This document shows, piece after piece, positions 26,036 to 33,534 of a DNA stretch of 64,000 nt. Origin of the DNA: JAAXQD01 sp963790095 (GTDB taxonomy: Bacteria; Desulfobacterota; Desulfobacteria; Desulfobacterales; UBA11574); NCBI GenBank assembly GCA_963790095.1, contig CAWBNO010000011.1, positions 1 to 64,000 on the forward strand. Reading direction: 5' to 3'. The position numbers were made by a program, and so were the translations under genes. The notes beneath the pieces were generated by a model. The model ran no database searches and was not told the DNA's origin. It saw only the letters and a list, made by a program, of their open reading frames with translations. Numbering within the stretch: position 1 is the first letter of the stretch; every line of letters starts with the position of its first letter.

Positions 26036-26487
26036 AATCGATTGTAAGCGTATGAAAGTGATTTGACAATAGTCAAAATGAGGATTTACTCGACCTTATT
26101 CCGACATAGCATGATATCTGTAACTCAATTGTTTTAAAGGTAACGGCGATATTGGTAAGGTATGTCAGAAAAGGATATTTTTATCTGTATATTAATTGTT
26201 GATCATAGATCCTGATGTTTAGGTAATACTGAAGAGGATGAAGAGAATACTGGATGAAAAATTTATTAGAAGCTGTTTCAAAACCTCCCATTCGTTGGCT
26301 TGAGCCTTTTGTAAAGCGCTAAGCTCGCTGTGCTAAATTTGTAGAACTCGGGCTAACGCCCTCAGACAGCTACAAATTTTACGCGCTGCATCGCTAAGCG
26401 CTTTTCGACAAAAGACTCAAAAATCACTCACCGGAAGGTTTTGAAATGGCTTCTAATATAGTACGATGATTTAACAAAGGTGAACTT
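26036..26487. other. Gap with palindromic repeat upstream of methyltransferase
   Basis: The palindrome at 26266-26456 fills most of it. The remainder is AT-rich with no gene. Confidence 0.6.
26266..26456. repeat. Long palindromic repeat, type 3 (shares core with type 2)
   Basis: The outer arms TTAGAAGC-TG-TTTCAAAACCT and AGGTTTTGAAATGGCTTCTAA form a long stem. Inner arms pair AAGCGCTAAGC with GCTAAGCGCTT and AAATTTGTAG with CTACAAATTT. The centre, GAACTCGGGCTAACGCCCTC, is the reverse complement of the centre of the elements at 13252 and 14286 (GAGGGCGTTAGCCCGAGTTC), although the arms differ. Confidence 0.8.
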
Positions 26488-27483
26488 ATGGAAATCCAAC
26501 CTGATATAGTTGGTGATGTCCGCAGTTTTATGAAAAGTAGAGTAATCCTCTCGGCCGCTGAATTGGATTTTTTTACAATGCTTGATACAAATTCTTTATC
26601 TGCTAAAGAATTAGCCGATATGCTATATCTGAATGATAGGGCTACTACGAGAATTCTTGACTGCCTTATTACATATGATCTTATTGAAAAGAAAAATGGT
26701 TGTTACAGGACAACAGAAAATGGATCAAATTTATCCGCTTTGCATCCTAATTCTATCCTTCCAATGGTAAAACATATGAATACAATTTGGGATAACTGGA
26801 ATTGTCTCACTGAGTGTATAAAAAAAGGTATCAATCCACATTTAAAATCGGTTGTTGATTCACAGTCAGAAGAAGACAGGAAATCGTTTATAGGTGCAAT
26901 GCATATAGCAGCCAGAAAACTTTCTGATGAAATAGCCAGCACTTATGATTTGAGTTCCTTTAATAAACTGCTGGATATTGGAGGGGGATCTGGTGCATAC
27001 ACGATTGCTTTTCTAAAACAAAATCCACGACTAAATGCTATCATTTTCGATTTGAAAGGAGTTATTCCAATTGCAAAAGATAAAATTAAGGAAGAAAACT
27101 TACAAGATAGAGTTAGTCTAGTTACGGGAGATTTTTACGAGGATGAACTTCCTACTGGATGTGATGTAGCTTTACTTTCAGCAATAATTCACCAAAATAG
27201 TCCAAACCAAAATCACGAGCTTTATCAAAAGATATATCGTGCACTCGATTCTGCTGGAACACTACTCATACGAGATCACATAATGGATGATTCTCGTACA
27301 AAACCTCCCGCTGGGGCTCTTTTTGCATTAAACATGCTTGTAAACACTCCAGGAGGTGATACTTACACTCTCAATGAAGTGAAAGGCGCATTAGAAATGG
27401 TTGGTTTCGTGGATGTGAAACTGACAATGGTAGGTGAAAAAATGGATTGCCTTGTAGAAGCTATAAAACCGAATAAATTATAG
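26488..27483 (+). CDS. SAM-dependent O-methyltransferase (acetylserotonin O-methyltransferase-like)
   Basis: A 331-residue protein with an N-terminal winged-helix dimerisation domain (about 10-90; LSAKELADMLYLNDRATTRILD) and a C-terminal class I methyltransferase domain. SAM-binding motif I is LLDIGGGSGAYTIAFL (about 164-179), with IIFDL as motif II. This domain order is that of small-molecule O-methyltransferases. The usual catalytic histidine region reads SAIIHQNSPNQ. The substrate is unknown and no biosynthetic genes lie beside it. The codon use is AT-rich, consistent with acquisition with the accessory block. Confidence 0.88.
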   Translation: MEIQPDIVGDVRSFMKSRVILSAAELDFFTMLDTNSLSAKELADMLYLNDRATTRILDCLITYDLIEKKNGCYRTTENGSNLSALHPNSILPMVKHMNTIWDNWNCLTECIKKGINPHLKSVVDSQSEEDRKSFIGAMHIAARKLSDEIASTYDLSSFNKLLDIGGGSGAYTIAFLKQNPRLNAIIFDLKGVIPIAKDKIKEENLQDRVSLVTGDFYEDELPTGCDVALLSAIIHQNSPNQNHELYQKIYRALDSAGTLLIRDHIMDDSRTKPPAGALFALNMLVNTPGGDTYTLNEVKGALEMVGFVDVKLTMVGEKMDCLVEAIKPNKL

Positions 27484-27735
27484 GAGCATTTTGTTAGAAA
27501 AAATACGATTAAGAACATCAATCAAAACATTATTGACCTATGTTAATTATGATATCTTAAAATTAATTGTTGTTATGAATGGTGGTGTTATGACGAGAAA
27601 GCACAGGTTTTTAAAAGATCCAATTCCGTGCAACAGTCTCAATTTATCTACAATTTTTAGACTTTGAGCGAACCACAATTTATAGAATTTTTCCATGGGC
27701 TTGAAATTATTACCATTAAGACGGAGGGAACCAAA

Positions 27736-28323
27736 ATGAATCAAAACAAATTGTTTATCGCGACCATCGCCATTACTCTCGTGTTGAGTTTCACTTTAAC
27801 GGCTGCACCCTTGTGGTCGGCAAGCAAAGAAGAAATCAACCAGAATAAAGCCGACATCCTCAAAATGGCAAAAGAAACACTGGCCCATTTATACAAGGTT
27901 CAGCCTTCGGCCAAAAAAGCAATCTCCAAGTCAGCCGGTTACGCTGTTTTCAGCAACTTCGGCATGAAGATATTTTTTGCCGGCGGGGGGAGTGGCAAAG
28001 GAATTGTATTCGATAATAAGACAAAAAAACAAACTTTTATGAAGATGATCGAGGCACAGGCAGGACTCGGGTTTGGTGTTAAGAAATTCAAACTTGTGTG
28101 GGTGTTCGAAAATCACACAGATGTGAATAAGTTCATCAATTCGGGGTGGGAGTTCGGCGGTCAGACATCGGCAGCAGCAAAGCTTGGTGATCAAGGTGGT
28201 GCTTTTGCTGGGGCGATATCGGTGACTCCCGGAATTTGGCTGTACCAGTTAACAGATGAAGGATTGGCGCTGGAACTCACTGGTAAAGGCACCAAATACT
28301 ACAAAGATGACGAATTAAATTGA
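27736..28323 (+). CDS. SYLF (Ysc84-like) domain secreted protein
   Basis: A 195-residue protein with a signal peptide (LFIATIAITLVLSFTLTAAP) and a SYLF/Ysc84 lipid-binding-type domain. Recognisable pieces are the AGYAVFSNFGMKIFFAGGG segment, AGLGFGVKKFKLVWVFEN and GGAFAGAISVTPGIWLYQ. SYLF proteins bind phosphoinositides in eukaryotes; bacterial ones are exported and their role is unknown. The start at 27736 has GGAGGGA upstream; the longer frame to 27664 is not supported. Its base composition is less AT-rich than the methyltransferase before it. Confidence 0.85.
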   Translation: MNQNKLFIATIAITLVLSFTLTAAPLWSASKEEINQNKADILKMAKETLAHLYKVQPSAKKAISKSAGYAVFSNFGMKIFFAGGGSGKGIVFDNKTKKQTFMKMIEAQAGLGFGVKKFKLVWVFENHTDVNKFINSGWEFGGQTSAAAKLGDQGGAFAGAISVTPGIWLYQLTDEGLALELTGKGTKYYKDDELN

Positions 28324-28776
28324 TAATTGGGATTATAGGTGTTCTATATAAGTATTGTCGGTATGCTGTTTAATATTAAATCCAAGATACACTTTTTGAA
28401 ATAATGAGAAAGTGTGAATCAATAATAAATTTTCACGCTTTTCTTATTATAAAAGATGCACTTTCGACCGTCAACAATTGCTGTTTTCATATTTTCACCT
28501 CCTGACAGGCTTCTTCCTGAACTGGAGCAAGGTGTCAGGCTCTTGCTCCTTGACCTCAAGACCTTGAGGCGTTCAGGAAGTGGTCAATTTTATCTTTTCA
28601 ATGCTTGAAAACGGATCACTTCATATGTTGGACATTGCTTAGATAATAATAAATAATCTTCCTATTTTATTGCTTTACTGAAGTTTTATTTTAAGCTATA
28701 AATATTTCTTAGTTCGATTTCGTTCACCAAACAACGATCAGCAAGATTTTTTACTTTATTTTCAAATGGTTATACT
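28324..28776. other. Gap between SYLF gene and lysC
   Basis: Holds a long AT-rich hairpin (about 28402-28450, AATAATGAGAAAGTGTGAA facing TTTTCACGCTTTTCTTATT), which may terminate the SYLF transcript, and the three-way-junction element 28513-28580. No gene and no recognisable lysine riboswitch is seen before lysC. Confidence 0.55.
28513..28580. repeat. Element predicted to fold as a three-way junction
   Basis: The outer stem CTTCCTGAAC (28513-28522) / GTTCAGGAAG (28571-28580) is perfect. Two inner hairpins are also perfect: GGAGCAAG (28524-28531) / CTTGCTCC (28542-28549), and CCTCAA (28554-28559) / TTGAGG (28564-28569). Few bases are left unpaired at the junction. Confidence 0.75.
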
Positions 28777-29997
28777 ATGGGTTTAATCGTACAAAAATAT
28801 GGCGGCACTTCAGTGGCCGATCTAAAGCGGATTCGAAATGTTGCAAAACGGGTTGCAAAAACCTTTGAACAGGGCAACGAGGTGGTGGTCATCCTCTCAG
28901 CCATGGCCGGCGTTACGGACGACTTGATCGATATGGCGACCCAGATCTCAGAATCCCCGGACAAACGTGAACTGGATGTGCTTTTGGCCACAGGAGAGCA
29001 GACAACGGCCGCTCTTCTGGCCATGACGTTAAAAAACATGAACCACCCCGCCGTATCCTTGCTCGGACATCAGGCCAAAGTGGTCACGGACTGCGCTTTC
29101 GGCAATGCACGTATCATCGAAATCAGCGCAGATAATATATTGGACCTCGTCAAAAACGGCAATATCGTGGTTGTGGCGGGATTCCAGGGGTGTGATATCC
29201 AAGGCAATATCACGACCCTCGGACGCGGAGGATCGGACACCTCCGCCGTCGCCATCGCTGCAGCACTCAAGGCCGATATCTGCGAAATCTACACCGACGT
29301 GGATGGAATCTACACCGCTGACCCGAGCATCTGTGAAAAGGCAAAGAAAATCAACAGAATTTCCTACGATGAAATGCTCAATATGGCCAGCCTGGGGGCC
29401 AAAGTTTTGCAGATCCGTTCCGTGGGATTTGCAAAAAAATATAATATCCCGGTTCATGTCAGATCATCTTTTAGTGAGGAGGAAGGCACCATGGTTGTTA
29501 GTGAAGACGCCGGTATGGAAAGTCTTGTCGTATCCGCAGTGACCCACGATAAAAACCAAGCGCGTATTACCCTGAAAAAGGTTGAAGATCAGCCGGGGGT
29601 GGCGGCAAAAATCTTTTCACCCATCGCTGAAGCCGGTATTGTTGTGGATATGATTATTCAAAATACTCGGGTCGAAGGTCAGACCGATCTTACATTTACG
29701 GTTCCCAAAGAACATTTCTCCACGGCCATGGATATCGAGCAGAAGGTGGCCCAAGAAATCGGCGCAGAGGATGTTTTGGGCGATAAAAACATTGCAAAGG
29801 TTTCCGTTGTCGGCGTCGGCATGAAAAATCATTCCGGTGTGGCGTCGATGATGTTCAGTACCCTGGCCAGGGAAAATATCAACATCCTGATGATCAGCAC
29901 ATCCGAGATCAGAATATCGTGTATCATCGAAGAAAATTATACCGAGCTGGCCGTTCGTGTTCTTCATACTGCATTTGGGTTGGACGAAGAAGATTGA
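28777..29997 (+). CDS. lysC: Aspartate kinase
   Basis: A 406-residue monofunctional aspartokinase with KYGGTSVADLKRIR at the N-terminus, TTLGRGGSDTSAVAIAAAL, and two C-terminal ACT domains (about 265-400; PGVAAKIFSPIAEAGI and SVVGVGMKNHSGVASMMFS). It phosphorylates aspartate, the first step to lysine, threonine, methionine and diaminopimelate, and is normally feedback-inhibited through the ACT domains. It appears to have once followed tsaE and is now separated from it by accessory DNA. Confidence 0.97.
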   Translation: MGLIVQKYGGTSVADLKRIRNVAKRVAKTFEQGNEVVVILSAMAGVTDDLIDMATQISESPDKRELDVLLATGEQTTAALLAMTLKNMNHPAVSLLGHQAKVVTDCAFGNARIIEISADNILDLVKNGNIVVVAGFQGCDIQGNITTLGRGGSDTSAVAIAAALKADICEIYTDVDGIYTADPSICEKAKKINRISYDEMLNMASLGAKVLQIRSVGFAKKYNIPVHVRSSFSEEEGTMVVSEDAGMESLVVSAVTHDKNQARITLKKVEDQPGVAAKIFSPIAEAGIVVDMIIQNTRVEGQTDLTFTVPKEHFSTAMDIEQKVAQEIGAEDVLGDKNIAKVSVVGVGMKNHSGVASMMFSTLARENINILMISTSEIRISCIIEENYTELAVRVLHTAFGLDEED

Positions 29998-30401
29998 CCC
30001 GGAAGTTAAATTTCGCCATTTTGATAATCGTATCCCTTCACGTTTAATTCAATTGTCATGTAGCGCTTTTTGAAAGCAGCGGGTTTTAAACGCCTTACGC
30101 CCCGCAAAACGAATTCCTGCTCCAGTCAAACAGAAAAGACAGATAAACCTTCGCTTCGATCAACTTTCGGGAAAATCGCATTCCCGGTTGAACCTCCGGA
30201 ATTCAACCGGGGGGAGCGGTTAGTGTTCAAAATGCTAAACCGTTTCACCGGAATTACGCATGAAAAGATTCAATAGCGATCAGATGCTTTTCACCATCTT
30301 ACTGGCGGCGGTAATTCTGGGTGTCATTATTTTCAGGGTTTCTCATTTTTTTTGATCTCCGTTTTTCAAGAACCGTGCCAAGGCAAGCACAATGGACTTT
30401 C
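29998..30401. other. Gap between lysC and MFS gene
   Basis: Apart from a possible 31-residue peptide (30260-30355) nothing is supported. The 68-codon open frame starting at 30070 lacks gene-like features. Confidence 0.45.
30260..30355 (+). CDS. Possible 31-residue single-span membrane peptide
   Basis: It reads MKRFNSDQMLFTILLAAVIL, then GVIIFRVSHFF. A basic N-terminus is followed by one membrane-length hydrophobic stretch. It has an ATG start but only a weak ribosome binding site. It is unsupported by homology here and may be chance. Confidence 0.3.
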   Translation: MKRFNSDQMLFTILLAAVILGVIIFRVSHFF

Positions 30402-31562
30402 ATGAAACAACCCGGATTACGGGATATAGAACTTAATACCGCCAAACAAAACCCCATGTATCGCTATCTCATGGTGCTGACCATCAGCTCTGCTGTCGGT
30501 CTGCAAGCATGGCGGACCCTCTTCGACAATTTTGCAGTTATGGTCGTCGGTCTGAACGGCGAGCACGTGGGGATGATTCAATCCGTGAGGGAGATTCCCG
30601 GCTTTCTGGCACTGCTGGCGGTTTTTATCATCATGCTCCTCAAGGAGCATCGTCTGGCAGCCCTGTCGACCCTCATTCTGGGAATCGGCGTGGCGGCCAC
30701 AGGCCTTTTTCCTTCTTTTGGAGGACTCATCGTAACCACCCTGGTCATGAGTTTCGGATTTCATTATTATGAAACCGTCAATCAATCCTTGACCCTCCAA
30801 TACTTCGATACAACCACATCCCCATGGGTATTCGGAAAACAGCGCGCTTTTGCCTCGGCATCCAACATCGGGATCGGTCTTATTATTTTTGTTATAGCGC
30901 CTGTTTTAAATTTTACTCAAATCTATCTGGCGGTGGGCGGCATGATCGTGGCCGCCGGTATTTGGAGCTTTTTTCAAAATCCTGTTGACCGGAACATGGT
31001 TCCCCAGCGAAAAAAAATGATCTTTCGGAAAAAATACTGGCTCTTTTATTTCCTCACCTTTATGGCCGGAGCCAGACGCCAGATTTTCATCGCATTTGCG
31101 GTTTTTTTACTGGTGAAAAAATTTCATTTTACGGTTCGGGAGGTAACCCTTCTTTTCGTGCTCAACAATCTGATTAACTATTTCATCAGTCCGCTCATCG
31201 GCCGATCTATCATCCGTTTCGGTGAAAGAAAGGTGCTCTCTTGCGAATATTTCAGCCTTATATTCATTTTTCTGGCATATGCCTTCGTAGATTCCAAAAT
31301 ACTGGTGGCGGGACTTTACATACTCGACCACATTTTCTTTAATTTTGCCATTGCGATTCGCACCTATTTTCAAAAGGTGGGAGATCCCAGAGACATCGCT
31401 CCGAGCATGGCGGTGGGTTTCACCATCAATCATATTGCAGCGGTGGCGCTTCCGGTGGTCGGCGGATTGCTGTGGATCATCGATTACCGCATTCCCTTTG
31501 TGTTCGGAGCCTTTCTGAGTATGATTTCCCTTCTCGCTGTACAGAAAATCCGGGTGAGATGA
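30402..31562 (+). CDS. Major facilitator superfamily transporter
   Basis: A 386-residue membrane protein with about eleven to twelve hydrophobic segments in two halves, with the loop after segment 2 (VREIPGFLALLAVFI) and a charged central loop (about 210-230, NPVDRNMVPQRKKM) as in MFS carriers. The substrate is unknown. I start at the ATG at 30402; the longer frame from 30321 lacks a good initiation site. Not clearly linked to lysC functionally. Confidence 0.85.
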   Translation: MKQPGLRDIELNTAKQNPMYRYLMVLTISSAVGLQAWRTLFDNFAVMVVGLNGEHVGMIQSVREIPGFLALLAVFIIMLLKEHRLAALSTLILGIGVAATGLFPSFGGLIVTTLVMSFGFHYYETVNQSLTLQYFDTTTSPWVFGKQRAFASASNIGIGLIIFVIAPVLNFTQIYLAVGGMIVAAGIWSFFQNPVDRNMVPQRKKMIFRKKYWLFYFLTFMAGARRQIFIAFAVFLLVKKFHFTVREVTLLFVLNNLINYFISPLIGRSIIRFGERKVLSCEYFSLIFIFLAYAFVDSKILVAGLYILDHIFFNFAIAIRTYFQKVGDPRDIAPSMAVGFTINHIAAVALPVVGGLLWIIDYRIPFVFGAFLSMISLLAVQKIRVR

Positions 31563-31631
31563 CCTGACATTTTTTCTTTTTTGTGATAGGGTTTTATTTT
31601 ACGGCGTCACCCATATGCAAAGATTTTGAGA

Positions 31632-32069
31632 ATGAAATATCTGCTCATCATTATAGGATTAATTTATATTTTGAGCCCCTATGACCTTCTTCCCGATTTT
31701 ATGGTCGGGTGGGGCTGGATCGATGATTTGATCCTTCTGTTCTTTTTGTGGCGATTTGTGAAAAATCTCCTCCAAAAACAATCCAATGCCCAAAGTTTTT
31801 ATCACCACCACCGTCAATCTTTTGAGAGGAACAACGGCTTTTCAGAAAAAGACCCACAGGGAACGGGCCCAAGTCCTTCAAACGATCCCTACTCGGTATT
31901 GAATGTCCCCAAGAATGCATCTCCCGAAGAAATAAAAACCGCCTACCGGAAACTGGTCAACAAGTACCATCCGGACAAGGTGTTCCATCTAGGTGAAGAG
32001 TTCAAGGAACTGGCAGAAAAACGCTTTAACGAAATAGAGGAAGCCTATCGGAAACTGATGCCCAAATAA
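31632..32069 (+). CDS. DUF1232-like membrane segment fused to DnaJ domain
   Basis: A 145-residue protein. The N-terminal 45 residues match the DUF1232 (YkvA) pattern IYILSPYDLLPDFMVGWGWIDD followed by a membrane stretch. The C-terminal 65 residues are a J domain (DPYSVLNVPKNASPEEIKTA, YRKLVNKYHPDKV with the essential HPD). J domains stimulate DnaK; this one would be held at the membrane. No Gly/Phe or zinc region exists, so it is a type III J protein. ATG 31632 is chosen over an upstream TTG. Confidence 0.85.
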   Translation: MKYLLIIIGLIYILSPYDLLPDFMVGWGWIDDLILLFFLWRFVKNLLQKQSNAQSFYHHHRQSFERNNGFSEKDPQGTGPSPSNDPYSVLNVPKNASPEEIKTAYRKLVNKYHPDKVFHLGEEFKELAEKRFNEIEEAYRKLMPK

Positions 32070-32103
32070 CTCGGGGCAATTGGACCGGGCGGGATGTTGA
32101 AGA

Positions 32104-32328
32104 TCAAATGGGCAGAAGACCGTTCATGTATAAAAAGCACAGTGCGCAAAGTAAAAACGCAAGGGATGCACCCCACATTCCTTTTATCTTGTACCCGATA
32201 AAGACCATGGCCACTGCAGATAGGAGAATGAGAACGATTCGGACAATCAACTCCACAGGATAAGATTCGGAAAAGGAGATCCCGGATTCTCCATTGATGT
32301 TCACCAATCTCATATATTCAAAAAACAT
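32104..32328 (-). CDS. Small membrane protein of unknown function
   Basis: A 74-residue protein with two membrane segments (about 29-45 and 50-68). The ATG at 32328 is preceded by TTGAGGGA. It ends close to the end of the J-domain gene on the other strand and starts 22 bases after the hydrolase gene, so it is likely in one transcript with it. No family is recognised. Confidence 0.6.
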   Translation of the reverse strand: MFFEYMRLVNINGESGISFSESYPVELIVRIVLILLSAVAMVFIGYKIKGMWGASLAFLLCALCFLYMNGLLPI

Positions 32329-32349
32329 GATTTCCCTCAAGGCTTCTTT

Positions 32350-33090
32350 TTATTGAACCGGAGATGTTATACCCTGTTTTTCAACACACGGCGGATGTTT
32401 TTCATGGATCCATTCCATCACGGGTTCGAGCCATTCTTTTCTCGGTCGATAAAATAGACGATGCCCCATGCCGCTCTTTAGCTCGATTTTCTTGAATTTG
32501 GAATTGTCTGAAATGTTTTTAAAGATTCTCCGACAGGCGGCACATTTGGGATCAGAGTCATCGTAGATGGAAAGGAAACGCCCTTTCATGGATCGGACCG
32601 ACCGATTAATACCTTTTTTATAAGGTCCTTGAGCAAGAGTTCTTTTATGATGACAACCGGACATCACCACAAAGTTTACGTTAGGATTCATGAGCGTGGC
32701 GGAAACCAATAGGGTGATGGCATTCCCTTTGGAGAATCCGACAACGGTAATCTGCTCAGGCGGTATGCCGTTGGCCAGAAGGGTTTTAGTCTGTCGTACG
32801 ATCTTTCCTGCATATTTATCCAATTTGATTCCCTTGGGCCGAATCTCGCCGATTACTGTAAACCCTTCGTTTTGAAAGGATTTTACGATACCGTGATAAT
32901 CGTAAATCCCGAAATGAGGGTGAACGCTGTATGGCCCCTCCATTTCTACAGTCTTTCCGTGAAGGAAGAAAACATACTTTGCAGAGGGCTTTATTTCCCA
33001 CGGCAGATCATAAAAAAACCTTGCGGTTCCAAATCCGGAAACCACCAAAGGTCTGAAGCCGGAGCTCGTTTTGCCTAAAGAAGATTCCAC
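32350..33090 (-). CDS. Alpha/beta hydrolase
   Basis: A 246-residue alpha/beta hydrolase-fold protein. The nucleophile elbow is GFSKG (GxSxG, serine at about 119), the acid is probably in DDSDP and the histidine is in GMGHRLF. FFLHGKTVE precedes the first core strand (the oxyanion HG motif). The substrate is unknown. A nearby CAAC and several cysteines are not conserved catalytic elements. The start is the ATG at 33090. It lies upstream of the small membrane protein in the same direction. Confidence 0.85.
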   Translation of the reverse strand: MESSLGKTSSGFRPLVVSGFGTARFFYDLPWEIKPSAKYVFFLHGKTVEMEGPYSVHPHFGIYDYHGIVKSFQNEGFTVIGEIRPKGIKLDKYAGKIVRQTKTLLANGIPPEQITVVGFSKGNAITLLVSATLMNPNVNFVVMSGCHHKRTLAQGPYKKGINRSVRSMKGRFLSIYDDSDPKCAACRRIFKNISDNSKFKKIELKSGMGHRLFYRPRKEWLEPVMEWIHEKHPPCVEKQGITSPVQ

Positions 33091-33534
33091 TGTATCCTTC
33101 TCGATTCTTCAAAGGTGTCCCCTGGACAACCGCACGTCAAGGCAACGCAATGGAAACCACTTCACCATTGGGCCAATTTGTGCGGCCATAGGGGCCCCAT
33201 TCCGACACAAAGGCCTTTTAAACCTATTTTCCATGAACCCTGACACATTTTATAGCAAAAATAATGCCAAGTCGTATTTGTACAGGTTTTTTATATTAAC
33301 ATCAATTGATTATATCGTTTTTTGAGGGCGCACATAGGGTTTTTATCGCGCAATCTATCTGATTTTTAGGAACAACCCGGCCGGATCTATGAAATTTTTT
33401 TCATACTTTCGGGGCCGGACAGAGCAAAGTCCGAAGGGCAATGCAGGATGCCAGCCCAAGGCACTTAGCCTGTCGAATTCCGGAAATTCAACTGAAGGAG
33501 CTGTCGGAGTTCAACGCCAACAGTCTTTTATTCT
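33091..33534. other. Gap between hydrolase and response regulator
   Basis: No gene is supported; the 84-codon frame on the + strand (33071-33325) overlaps the hydrolase and lacks a domain. At 33417-33470 there is a cluster of small hairpins: GGAC/GTCC, GGGC/GCCC and GGC/GCC, one after another, which could be part of a structured RNA on either strand. Confidence 0.4.

Noticed and set aside
28600..28776. Lysine riboswitch before lysC
   Set aside because: The leader lacks the L-box core and is plain AT-rich sequence.
21504..28776. Prophage, integrative element or CRISPR array
   Set aside because: No integrase, phage structural gene, Cas gene or regularly spaced direct repeat is present in this block or elsewhere in the window.
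33071..33325. 84-codon + strand frame between hydrolase and response regulator
   Set aside because: Overlaps the hydrolase 5' end on the other strand and lacks a domain or good start.
33410..33476. Cyclic di-GMP riboswitch
   Set aside because: A GCAAAG block is present, but the conserved ACGCAAAGCC and tetraloop-receptor elements are missing, so I only list it as unexplained hairpins.
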